64,000 nucleotides of DNA. Origin: Francisella salimarina. GTDB taxonomy: Bacteria > Pseudomonadota > Gammaproteobacteria > Francisellales > Francisellaceae. The notes under the pieces were generated by a model. It was not told the DNA's origin. It did not search any database and worked only from the letters and a program-made list of their open reading frames with translations. The stretch covers positions 62,001-126,000 of the forward strand of contig NZ_VOJA01000005.1 in assembly GCF_007923265.1 (NCBI RefSeq), read 5' to 3'. The position numbers were made by a program, and so were the translations under genes. Below are positions 36,345-43,732 of the stretch, one piece after another (position 1 is the first letter of the stretch; each line of letters starts with the position of its first letter).

Positions 36345-36520
36345 TATACAGTTACAGTTTTAGAGATTTCTTTCTTCGAGGAAATGGCCAAGTGATAGTA
36401 GGTGACTAGGGTAAATATAAACTAAGGTTTTTGTAAGAAAGCAGGATATGTTTATATACTTGCAGATAAAAATAATACTGTTCTATATCGCTAATCCAAA
36501 TAACTTTTGAAATCATTTTT

Positions 36521-36598
36521 GTCATCCTATGGCTTGACCATAGGATCCACTTATTATGAGCGTTAAACTTGGATTCTACGATCAAGTTGTAGAATGAC
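36521..36598. repeat. Nested inverted-repeat element
   Basis: Two 29-base arms, 36521-36549 and 36570-36598, match as an inverted repeat at 22 of 29 positions, starting GTCATCCTATGG and ending TGTAGAATGAC. Each arm is itself a hairpin: CCTATGG pairs perfectly with CCATAGG in the left arm, and TTCTAC with GTAGAA in the right. This is the structure of a small noncoding repeat (REP or MITE-like). A related element lies at 36822. Copy number elsewhere is unknown. Confidence 0.6.
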
Positions 36599-36612
36599 AT
36601 ATTTCTTTCGGA

Positions 36613-36812
36613 TTAACTATAGGTATTACATCAAATCTTATAAGAAAAGTTTTTGAGTATAAAAATTAGTTTATTACGAAAATACACGAAGGTATAAAAG
36701 AAGTTATATTGAGGGAAAACAATTAAAGAAATGGAACAGGTCTTGGAAAGAACGGATCATTAAAGAGTTAAATCCCAATTGGGTAGGATTATATGAATAT
36801 ATTTGTAAATAA
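36613..36812 (+). pseudogene. Frameshifted relic of a GIY-YIG endonuclease
   Basis: Segments of a UvrC-like GIY-YIG domain protein can be read in alternating frames. TIGITSNLIRKVFEYKN ends in a stop (about 36616-36668), LVYYE follows in another frame (from 36666), then IHEGIKEVILRE, then QLKKWNRSWKERIIKELN and NPNWVGLYEY to the stop at 36810-36812. The last part matches the family ending REKQLKKWNR-x-WK-x-x-LI-x-x-xNPxW. The first catalytic GIY-x-YIG region is missing and the middle is deleted. One clear event is a lost A in a run of A near 36716-36719. No product is expected. Confidence 0.72.
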
Positions 36813-36821
36813 AAATAATTT

Positions 36822-36896
36822 GTCATACCCGCGTAGGCGAGTATCTTTAGGCTAGTACTTATGATTTATGAGATTCTCATCTACAAGAGAATGATG
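36822..36896. repeat. Second imperfect inverted-repeat element
   Basis: A 25-base left arm (36822-36846, starting GTCATACCCGCGTAGGCG) and a right arm (36871-36895, AGATTCTCATCTACAAGAGA...) are inverted copies at 17 of 25 positions. The left arm resembles the widespread GTCATTCCCGCG-AGGCGGG family of bacterial intergenic repeats. It probably belongs to the same class as the element at 36521. The rest of the gap 36345-36520 and 36897-36941 shows nothing I can name. Confidence 0.5.
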
Positions 36897-36941
36897 GAGT
36901 GAAATAGAGGGAGAGACGAGGTGAATAGTCCTAAAATTAAA

Positions 36942-38048
36942 TTACCAAGAGGTAATTGTAATTTTTTTATCTAAACCATTGTTCATTTTTGATTTTATCT
37001 TTTCAAGATTTTCGGATGTTTGTAAACCTGATTTTGCATCAGAGTGCTGTATTACATGGCTAGAATTAATTAGAGCATATTTGATAGCCTGTTCTATAGG
37101 CTTATCTTTATAAATATTTGCACAGAATGTTGAGCTAAATGAGTCACCTGCACCAAGAGTGTTAACAACGTTATTAATTCTCAAAGATTCACTATGGTAT
37201 ATCTTGTCTTTAGAAGCAGCATATACACCATTAGCACCATCTGTAACTACAATTATTCTTACACCTAAATCTAAACAGATTCTAAAGAAATCTTTAAGTC
37301 TAAAGGTAGAGTTCAAAAAGTCACTCTTATTACTGTCAAGAGGAGTTTCCAGCCTATCTTTTGATTCTATAATATCTTTGTCATCAGATGACAAAAGTGA
37401 CAACATCAGTTTTTGAGCTTCTTGGAAATTTAAAACGAGAATATCTATACCAAACATTGAATCTTTGATAAAACTTTCACCAACACTCAGCTGACTAGAG
37501 CCTGGGTTGATGGCTACTTTTGTATTGTTATCCGCTGCTAATTTGACTATCTCTGGTAGTCTAGCAGCAGATGACTTGCTCAGCGATGTGATATAGATAA
37601 AGTCGCTCTCTATAATTGCTTTGGATGGTAGGTCATCTTGCAAAATATCTTTGTTAGCACCCCTATAGGCAAAAATTGTTCTATCTCCACTTAGAGTGGG
37701 TACAACGTAAGATGTTGCTGTACCATAACTGTTTGAATAACGAATATTAGAAATGTCAATACCGTGTTCTTTAAGTTCGTTAGTTATTTGTTCACCTGCA
37801 ATATCTTTGCCAATCTTTCCAAAGAAACTAACGTCTATATTTTGTTTCTTAAAAGAGACTGCCGCATTAGTTGCTCCACCACCTGAAAAAGATTTTTGCT
37901 CAGTAACTTCAATTTTAGCTCCTTCTTCGAGAAGCATAAAAGATTGAGTTGTATCCTTTTTTTGCATATTCATAGTGAACATTTCTTCATATTCTATAAT
38001 GGTGTCAAGTGTTGCGCCACCGATTGTTAGAGCTTTGATCTTTTTCAT
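36942..38048 (-). CDS. PfkB-family sugar kinase with an internal insertion
   Basis: This 368-residue carbohydrate kinase of the ribokinase/PfkB family has GGATLDTIIEYEEMF at the start, FSGGGATNAAVSFKKQ near residue 54 (PfkB signature 1) and NTLGAGDSFSSTFCANI near residue 300, where GAGDS gives the catalytic Asp and anion hole. Typical length is about 310, and the extra 35 or so residues lie around 215-255 (rich in Asp, Lys and Ser). The substrate may be ribose, adenosine or another sugar. It reads toward the repeat region and away from the cyanophycinase gene. Confidence 0.86.
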   Translation of the reverse strand: MKKIKALTIGGATLDTIIEYEEMFTMNMQKKDTTQSFMLLEEGAKIEVTEQKSFSGGGATNAAVSFKKQNIDVSFFGKIGKDIAGEQITNELKEHGIDISNIRYSNSYGTATSYVVPTLSGDRTIFAYRGANKDILQDDLPSKAIIESDFIYITSLSKSSAARLPEIVKLAADNNTKVAINPGSSQLSVGESFIKDSMFGIDILVLNFQEAQKLMLSLLSSDDKDIIESKDRLETPLDSNKSDFLNSTFRLKDFFRICLDLGVRIIVVTDGANGVYAASKDKIYHSESLRINNVVNTLGAGDSFSSTFCANIYKDKPIEQAIKYALINSSHVIQHSDAKSGLQTSENLEKIKSKMNNGLDKKITITSW

Positions 38049-38252
38049 TTCACAGATACTTGAAAATTAATAGTAATATTTACCGCATAGCATACCATCA
38101 ATTACAATAAGGGTAAATAATATTAACTGCGTATCAATTTATATGCTAAAAATAAACCTTTTTTATAGAAAAATGTCTAATAAATTAGTATTATTCTAAC
38201 AAAATATTATTATGCATAGTTTTTATAAATTTTATAAAAGGAGATTTCCAAG

Positions 38253-39071
38253 ATGCCGTCTAAGCCAGTAAAAAAGGATCACCGTGGGTATATTATGCCA
38301 ATTGGTGGTGGAGAAGATAAATTTGCAAGCCCAACGGTACTAGAGAAATTTGTTGAGCTTTCAGGTGGAAGCGACGCAAAGATAGCTGTTATTCCTACAG
38401 CATCAAAACTGCCAGATACAGGAGATATATATGTTGATATTTTCTCTAAAATGGGAGTCAAAGATGTTTATAACCTAAAGATTGAAACTCGTTTAGATGC
38501 GACTACTAATAAAGATTATCAAGATCAGCTTGCTCAAAGCACAGGTATCTTTATGACAGGTGGGAATCAACTTTTACTTTCTACTACTCTTGGTGGTACC
38601 CCAATAGCACAGCTTATTCGTAGATTAAATGCAAAAGGTGTAAATGTTGCAGGTACTTCTGCCGGTGCGGCCTTTATATCTGGTTTTATGATTGCAGGTG
38701 GTCAGGCAGGTCTTATGCCTAGGTGCAATATGGTTAACCTTGCTCCTGGATTAGGTTTAACTAATAAATTATTAGTAGATCAGCATTTTTCTCAAAGAGA
38801 TAGATTAGGGAGGCTTCTAGCTGCATTATCATACAATCCTTACATGGTTGGTGTTGGTATTGATGAAGATACATCAGCATTACTAAATTCTGAAAATGTG
38901 ATTGAGGTTGTTGGTTCTGGTATGGTAACTATTATAGACTTCTCTCACCTTAAGCATTCATCACTACATAATGCTCGCAACAATGCTCCTATTAGTTTAG
39001 TTGATATTCGTATGCATATGCTTTTAGAAGGTCAAAAGTTTGATCTTAATACTTGTCTTGTAGAGTTCTAA
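38253..39071 (+). CDS. cphB: Cyanophycinase
   Basis: This 272-residue peptidase of family S51 cleaves cyanophycin (multi-L-arginyl-poly-L-aspartate) to beta-Asp-Arg dipeptides. It has YIMPIGGGEDKFASP at the start, IFMTGGNQLLLSTTLGGTPI near residue 95, the nucleophile elbow in AGTSAGAAFISG near 130, and GVGIDEDTSALL near 205, all typical of CphB. A strong AAAGGAG site precedes the ATG. No signal peptide is seen, so it acts in the cytoplasm. The isoaspartyl peptidase downstream would finish the degradation. Confidence 0.93.
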   Translation: MPSKPVKKDHRGYIMPIGGGEDKFASPTVLEKFVELSGGSDAKIAVIPTASKLPDTGDIYVDIFSKMGVKDVYNLKIETRLDATTNKDYQDQLAQSTGIFMTGGNQLLLSTTLGGTPIAQLIRRLNAKGVNVAGTSAGAAFISGFMIAGGQAGLMPRCNMVNLAPGLGLTNKLLVDQHFSQRDRLGRLLAALSYNPYMVGVGIDEDTSALLNSENVIEVVGSGMVTIIDFSHLKHSSLHNARNNAPISLVDIRMHMLLEGQKFDLNTCLVEF

Positions 39072-39194
39072 TACTTTATTTATTTATCTTCTAATCTTTT
39101 AGCCAGTTTCATTTATATTTGTTGTATGACATTTTAAGTATCTTAGATATAATCGTTATTTAATATGGAGTGATAATTTGAAACTGGAGCTATT

Positions 39195-40055
39195 ATGCAA
39201 AAAATTATAATTCATGGTGGGTGTGGAGCTAGAGAAGATAAAAACACATCATTTGGCGACTATCACCAACATTTATTACCAATTGTTCAAAAAGCATATA
39301 ATTACCTAAGAGATATCGACGATGCAAACGAGGCTGCAGTGTTTGCAGCTAAACTTCTCGAAGACGATGAGATATTTAATGCCGGTACAGGTTCAAGAGT
39401 TCAGCAAGACGGACAAATTAGAATGTCTGCATCTATAATCGATAGCGAAAAACAAAAGTTTGCAGGTGTAATAAATATTCAAAATATAAAGAATCCTATA
39501 GATGTTGCAAATAGATTATTGCAACAACATCATAGTGTTTTGGGTGGGAATCAAGCTACTACATTTGCGCATGATGTCATGGGTTTAGCAGAATATGATC
39601 CAATGACTAAAAAAAGATATCAAGAATATTTAGAACTTAAAAAAGGTTACACAGGTACAATAGGAGTTGTAGCTTTAGATTCTAAAGGCAAAATCTGTGC
39701 AGTTACTTCAACTGGAGGAGCAGGCTTTGAATATCCTGGTAGAGTAGGCGACAGTCCAACTGTAGCAGGTAATTTTGCGAACGAATGTATGGGCATATCA
39801 TGTACTGGTATTGGTGAGCATATTATCAATCAAGCAGTAGCTGCAAAAATAGCGACAAGAGTCAAAGATGGGATGTCATTATCGCAAGCAATAGATAAAT
39901 CTATTGCTGAGAGTGATGTTTATGGAGATTATGTTGGTCTTATAGCTATTGATAAAAAAGGAAATATTTGTTCAGGATCGACATCTGTAGCACAGACCTT
40001 ATATGCTTATGCAGATGGAAATGATCTAAAAACTTTTTATGAAGAAAAAATGTAA
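39195..40055 (+). CDS. iaaA: Isoaspartyl peptidase / plant-type L-asparaginase
   Basis: This 286-residue Ntn-hydrolase of the IaaA/plant-type asparaginase family has IIIHGGCGAREDK at the start, LEDDEIFNAGTGSRV near residue 55, and GTIGVVALDSKGKICAVTSTGG near residue 153. The self-processing bond precedes the Thr of GTIGVVALD, making alpha and beta chains. The enzyme hydrolyses beta-aspartyl dipeptides such as beta-Asp-Arg released by cyanophycinase. It lies 123 bases downstream of cphB. The intervening sequence could hold its own promoter. Confidence 0.92.
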   Translation: MQKIIIHGGCGAREDKNTSFGDYHQHLLPIVQKAYNYLRDIDDANEAAVFAAKLLEDDEIFNAGTGSRVQQDGQIRMSASIIDSEKQKFAGVINIQNIKNPIDVANRLLQQHHSVLGGNQATTFAHDVMGLAEYDPMTKKRYQEYLELKKGYTGTIGVVALDSKGKICAVTSTGGAGFEYPGRVGDSPTVAGNFANECMGISCTGIGEHIINQAVAAKIATRVKDGMSLSQAIDKSIAESDVYGDYVGLIAIDKKGNICSGSTSVAQTLYAYADGNDLKTFYEEKM

Positions 40056-40074
40056 TAAAATACTTATAAAAGTG

Positions 40075-40104
40075 TTGACTTAAACATGTAGATGTATGTA
40101 TAAT
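40075..40104 (+). promoter_or_regulatory. Promoter of the tRNA cluster
   Basis: TTGACT (40075-40080) and TATAAT (40099-40104) are separated by 18 bases, a near-consensus sigma70 promoter. The start would be around 40111, four bases before tRNA-Phe. This is the best promoter seen in the window and probably drives all five tRNAs. Confidence 0.8.
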
Positions 40105-40114
40105 ACTCGTCATT

Positions 40115-40190
40115 GGCCTGATAGCTCAGTCGGTAGAGCAGAGGATTGAAAATCCTCGTGTCGGTGGTTCGATTCCGCCTCAGGCCACCA
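40115..40190 (+). tRNA. tRNA-Phe (GAA)
   Basis: The 76-base gene starts GGCCTGATAGCTCAGTCGG and ends CAGGCCACCA. The acceptor arm GGCCTGA/TCAGGCC pairs fully. The anticodon loop reads ATTGAAAAT, giving GAA. The T arm GGTTCGATTCC is standard and CCA is encoded. It is the first of five closely packed tRNA genes. Confidence 0.97.
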
Positions 40191-40205
40191 TTAAGTTAAG
40201 ATTGT

Positions 40206-40282
<77 letters not shown>

Positions 40283-40291
40283 TTTTTTGAT

Positions 40292-40368
40292 GCGTCTGTA
40301 GCTCATCTGGATAGAGCATCGGCCTTCTAAGCCGAGGGTAGCAGGTTCGAATCCTGCCAGACGTGCCA
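40292..40368 (+). tRNA. tRNA-Arg (TCT)
   Basis: This 77-base gene starts GCGTCTGTAGCTCATCTGG and ends CAGACGTGCCA. The loop CCTTCTAAG gives anticodon TCT, the reader of AGA/AGG, which are frequent in this A+T-rich genome. CCA is encoded. Confidence 0.97.
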
Positions 40369-40395
40369 TTACAATGTAAATTAGCAATTTGTAAT

Positions 40396-40472
40396 GGTGG
40401 TTGTAGCTCAGTTGGTAGAGCCCCGGATTGTGATTCCGGTTGTCGTGGGTTCAAGTCCCATCAATCACCCCA
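40396..40472 (+). tRNA. tRNA-His (GTG)
   Basis: This gene starts with the extra G (-1) at 40396, GGTGGTTGTAGCTCAGTTGG, and ends CAATCACCCCA. The loop ATTGTGATT gives anticodon GTG. The encoded G-1 opposite C73 is the identity element for histidyl-tRNA synthetase. CCA is encoded. Confidence 0.96.
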
Positions 40473-40479
40473 GAATATT

Positions 40480-40562
40480 GCGGACGTGGCGAAATTGGTA
40501 GACGCACTGGATTTAGGTTCCAGCGGGCAACCGTGGGAGTTCGAGTCTCCCCGTCCGCACCA
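40480..40562 (+). tRNA. tRNA-Leu (TAG)
   Basis: This 83-base class II tRNA starts GCGGACGTGGCGAAATTGG and ends CGTCCGCACCA. The loop GGATTTAGGTTCC gives TAG, as in E. coli leuW. The variable arm GCGGGCAACCGTG forms the extra helix of leucine tRNAs. CCA is encoded. It ends the cluster. Confidence 0.96.
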
Positions 40563-40684
40563 CAAAGAAATTTTATTCATTTTTCAATATTTACAAAGTT
40601 TTTATCATATCTATTTTGTGATTGAAAAGTCATATATTTAAATATAAAGTATAATTCTCAAATATATAAATTTTTTTATAATAA

Positions 40685-41941
40685 ATGAATCGTTTTTCAA
40701 AAAGACACGTTTTTTTTGCTTCAGCAAGTACGATTGTTGAATGGTATGATTTTATGCTTTTTGCTTACTTAACACCTATCATTGCAAGCGTGTTTTTTCC
40801 GGATTTTAGCAAATATACTGCTATATTGATGACTTTTGGTGTTTTTGCTGCGGGCTTCTTTATGGGGCCTATTGGCAGTATGGTTATGGGGAGTTTTGGT
40901 GACCGTTTTGGTCGCAAAAAAGCCTTAATTATTTCTGTGGTTATGATGATATTACCAATATTTGTAATCGCTATACTTCCTACATATCAAAGTATTGGAG
41001 TATTGGCTCCAATTATTTTGGTTGTGATGAGGCTACTACAAGGGTTTTCTATTGGAGGATCTTATGGTGGTGTTATGGTTTTTATGATTGAGTCTACGAA
41101 ACCAGATCGAAGAGGGTTTATTGCAAGTTTTGCTACGATGTCTTCAGGTACGGGAGTGTTTTTAGCATCATTAGTCGCAATGATTTTATTTGGGGTATTT
41201 AGTCATGAGGTTCTTGAACTGTGGGGATGGAGAGTGGGTTATGTTATTGGGCTTGTTCTAGCATTACTTGCTTTAGTAATGAGATTGCTTATACCCGAAA
41301 GTAATTCTTTTGAAGAGTTAGAGGCTCAAGGTGATATTTCAGTAAAGCCTGTTAGGGAAATGTTTAGTATTCAAAAGAAACCTCTCTTTTTTGCAATTGC
41401 TTTGTCTGCGTATGCGAACATTATGTATTACTTGGTTCTATCTTATTTGAGTAATTACTTTGTTGAATTAAATTATTCTGAATTTTTCTCTTTAGCTGTG
41501 GTAACCATATTTAGTTTGATATTCTCTTTTTCTGCACCTTTATGGGGATACTTGAGTGATCGTTTAGGCAGGAAGCCATTGGTCAAATTTTCTATTATAG
41601 TTTATTTATTTTTTTCATATCCTAGTTTCATGATTATGGGTACAGGAATTGCAGCACTTGTACTTTCAATGATTGTTTTGAGTGTACCGTTAATGGCTGT
41701 ATGGGGAGCTTATGGTGCAGCGGCGCCAGAGTTATTTAGTACGAAGTATCGTTATAGTGGTAATGGTCTAAGTTACAATATTGGTAATTCATTTTTTGGA
41801 GGTACAATCCCATTTATTGCAACGTCGCTAGTTGTGTCTACAGGAAGTTTATTAGCTCCGGCATGGCTTTTGATTGTGGCTTCAATATGTATGATACCTG
41901 TAGTATATCTCATGCCTGAAACAAGACATGTGGAAGTTTAG
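40685..41941 (+). CDS. MFS permease of the MHS (ProP-like) group
   Basis: This 418-residue major facilitator transporter has 12 predicted helices. The start ASASTIVEWYDFMLFAYL, GDRFGRKKALIISVV and GWRVGYVIGLVLALLAL are typical of metabolite:H+ symporters such as ProP, KgtP and relatives. The loop GDRFGRKK between helices 2 and 3 is the MFS signature, repeated as GYLSDRLGRKP in the second half. The substrate is unknown (a compatible solute or dicarboxylate is common in the group). A 61-base gap with a good extended -10 promoter separates it from the cap genes, so it is probably a separate transcript. Confidence 0.87.
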   Translation: MNRFSKRHVFFASASTIVEWYDFMLFAYLTPIIASVFFPDFSKYTAILMTFGVFAAGFFMGPIGSMVMGSFGDRFGRKKALIISVVMMILPIFVIAILPTYQSIGVLAPIILVVMRLLQGFSIGGSYGGVMVFMIESTKPDRRGFIASFATMSSGTGVFLASLVAMILFGVFSHEVLELWGWRVGYVIGLVLALLALVMRLLIPESNSFEELEAQGDISVKPVREMFSIQKKPLFFAIALSAYANIMYYLVLSYLSNYFVELNYSEFFSLAVVTIFSLIFSFSAPLWGYLSDRLGRKPLVKFSIIVYLFFSYPSFMIMGTGIAALVLSMIVLSVPLMAVWGAYGAAAPELFSTKYRYSGNGLSYNIGNSFFGGTIPFIATSLVVSTGSLLAPAWLLIVASICMIPVVYLMPETRHVEV

Positions 41942-41988
41942 TGAAAAATAAATTTAGTTTTCTCGTGCTGTATATTTATTAATCATAG

Positions 41989-41997
41989 TGTTATAAT
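41989..41997 (+). promoter_or_regulatory. Extended -10 promoter of the cap operon
   Basis: TGTTATAAT at 41989-41997 is a perfect extended -10 (TGn-TATAAT). Transcription would start near 42004, upstream of the GGAG ribosome site at 42021-42024. It therefore excludes a start codon at 42003 and supports the TTG at 42033 as the capB start. Confidence 0.55.
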
Positions 41998-42032
41998 TAT
42001 TTTTGAATTTTGTTATATACGGAGTAAATGCT

Positions 42033-43241
42033 TTGGATTTTTGGTTAATTATAATAGTATTCATAATTTTATGTTTGTATCTGATAATAGAGAATATTGT
42101 ACATAATGCTAGTATCAAAAGCATTCCAATTAGAATTCATGTGAATGGAACCAGAGGTAAATCAAGTGTTGCAAGGTTAATTGCTGCTGGAGTTAGGGCT
42201 GGAGGATATAGAACTGTAGCAAAAACTACCGGTACATTGGCTAGATATATAGATGTTGATGGATCTGAGACGCCAGTTTTTAGGATTGGTTTCAGTAATA
42301 TTGCTGAACAGGTTAAAATTATGTTTAAAGCAAGACGTGCGAAAGCAGATGCTATAATAATTGAATGTATGGCTCTTCAACCATTACTTCAATCGTTGTG
42401 TGAATTGAAATTGATTAAAGCAACTCATGGTGTTTTGACTAATGCTCGCCCAGATCATTTAGATGTTATGGGTCCAACTGAAAGAGATGTAGCGAAAGCT
42501 TTAGCTGGAACAGTTCCGGTAAAGTCTAAGTACTTTACAGCAGAAGATGTGCATATTGATTTTTTTGAGTATGCTTGTAAAGATAGAGATACAGAGCTTG
42601 TTGTAGCTACAGCAGATGATGCTGAGTTAATTTCAGAAGAAGAAATCAATAGGTTTGTTTATTCTGAATTTAAAATTAATGTTGCTTTAGCTTTAAAAAT
42701 AACTGATGATCTAGGGATTCCTAGAGATGTCGCACTTAAAGGTATGTGGGAGGCTACTCCAGATCCTGGTGCTATGACGGAGTATAATTTTGATATTAAA
42801 GATTCCGAAATGAATTTTGCTAATGCTTTTGCTGCGAATGATCCTGTCTCAACTAAAATGCTTTGGGATAAACTTTATGAAAAGTATAAAGAGTGTGATA
42901 AAAAAGTTTTAGTTGTAAACTGTAGAGCTGATAGAGAAGATAGATCTAAGCAAATTGCAGAAGCTATACTAAATTGGGAAAAACCAGACTTAGTTACTCT
43001 TATAGGTACTGGTACAGATGTATTTGTTTCCTTTTATAAAAAATACTCTAAATCTTTGGGTATTAAGCCTGCTCAAGTTACTGTGTGTGAAGATATGCAG
43101 CCTCTAGAGATTTTGGAAAAGATTAATGCCACACAACCAGCGGGCTCATATATGCTTGTGGGAGTTGGTAATATTAAAGATATTGGTATGAGCTTAGTTG
43201 ATTATTGTGATCAGAGTCATAAGCAAAAGCATAATTTATAA
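42033..43241 (+). CDS. capB: Poly-gamma-glutamate-type synthase CapB, starting at TTG
   Basis: This roughly 402-residue Mur-ligase-like amide ligase begins with one membrane helix (about residues 2-20) and has an ATP loop in IHVNGTRGKSSVARLIA near residue 40. ECMALQPLLQS and TNARPDHLDVMG are characteristic of CapB/PgsB. It activates glutamate for chain growth with CapC. No ATG lies in frame before the helix. TTG at 42033 has GGAG eight bases upstream, and the next ATG would remove the P-loop. capBCA of F. tularensis is linked to virulence, recalled from the literature. The polymer itself has not been firmly shown there. Confidence 0.9.
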   Translation: MDFWLIIIVFIILCLYLIIENIVHNASIKSIPIRIHVNGTRGKSSVARLIAAGVRAGGYRTVAKTTGTLARYIDVDGSETPVFRIGFSNIAEQVKIMFKARRAKADAIIIECMALQPLLQSLCELKLIKATHGVLTNARPDHLDVMGPTERDVAKALAGTVPVKSKYFTAEDVHIDFFEYACKDRDTELVVATADDAELISEEEINRFVYSEFKINVALALKITDDLGIPRDVALKGMWEATPDPGAMTEYNFDIKDSEMNFANAFAANDPVSTKMLWDKLYEKYKECDKKVLVVNCRADREDRSKQIAEAILNWEKPDLVTLIGTGTDVFVSFYKKYSKSLGIKPAQVTVCEDMQPLEILEKINATQPAGSYMLVGVGNIKDIGMSLVDYCDQSHKQKHNL

Positions 43242-43266
43242 TTTTTTAAAATAAACAGGAGAAAAT

Positions 43267-43731
43267 ATGGATCCATTAACGCTCTCGATAGGTATTGGTC
43301 TTATTGTTGGTTTAGTTTTTGTATCGCTTTTAGGTTTATCTACAGGTGGTATGGTTGTACCAGGTTACTTTGCACTAGAGATGGGTGCTCCTGACAGAGT
43401 TATAGTAACTATTATTATATCAATCATAATCTTTGGTATAGTTAGATTTATGTCAAAATTCATGATTATTTATGGTAGAAGAAGAATTGCTATAACAGTT
43501 CTTTTATCATTTATACTGGGCACAATTTTTAATATATTGTTCTCACAATATCTGACAACGAGTTTTTATTCAAATCAGATTCAGGTTATAGGATATATTA
43601 TTCCAGGACTTATAACTTTATCAATAGATAGACAGGGTCTTATCGAAACAATAGGATCTTTATTGATTGCTTCTATTATTATACGTTTGTTATTAATAGT
43701 TTTAATTGGACCTCAAATAGTAGGAATATAA
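43267..43731 (+). CDS. capC: Poly-gamma-glutamate synthesis membrane protein CapC
   Basis: This 154-residue membrane protein with about four or five hydrophobic segments has the CapC/PgsC pattern: ALEMGAPDRVIVTIIIS near residue 38, STGGMVVPGY before it, then GYIIPGLITLSIDRQG near residue 112. It forms the membrane half of the CapBC synthase. An AGGAG site precedes the ATG, 25 bases after capB. The next gene begins one base after its stop. Confidence 0.9.
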   Translation: MDPLTLSIGIGLIVGLVFVSLLGLSTGGMVVPGYFALEMGAPDRVIVTIIISIIIFGIVRFMSKFMIIYGRRRIAITVLLSFILGTIFNILFSQYLTTSFYSNQIQVIGYIIPGLITLSIDRQGLIETIGSLLIASIIIRLLLIVLIGPQIVGI

Positions 43732-43732
43732 T

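Noticed and set aside
36406-36600. 64-residue minus-strand frame across the repeat element
   Set aside because: It mainly covers the inverted repeats and has no start signal or family likeness.
40563-40684. TATAAT at 40650-40655 as a promoter for the MFS gene
   Set aside because: The nearest TTGAAA is 22 bases upstream, too far for a normal spacer, and no extended -10 is present.
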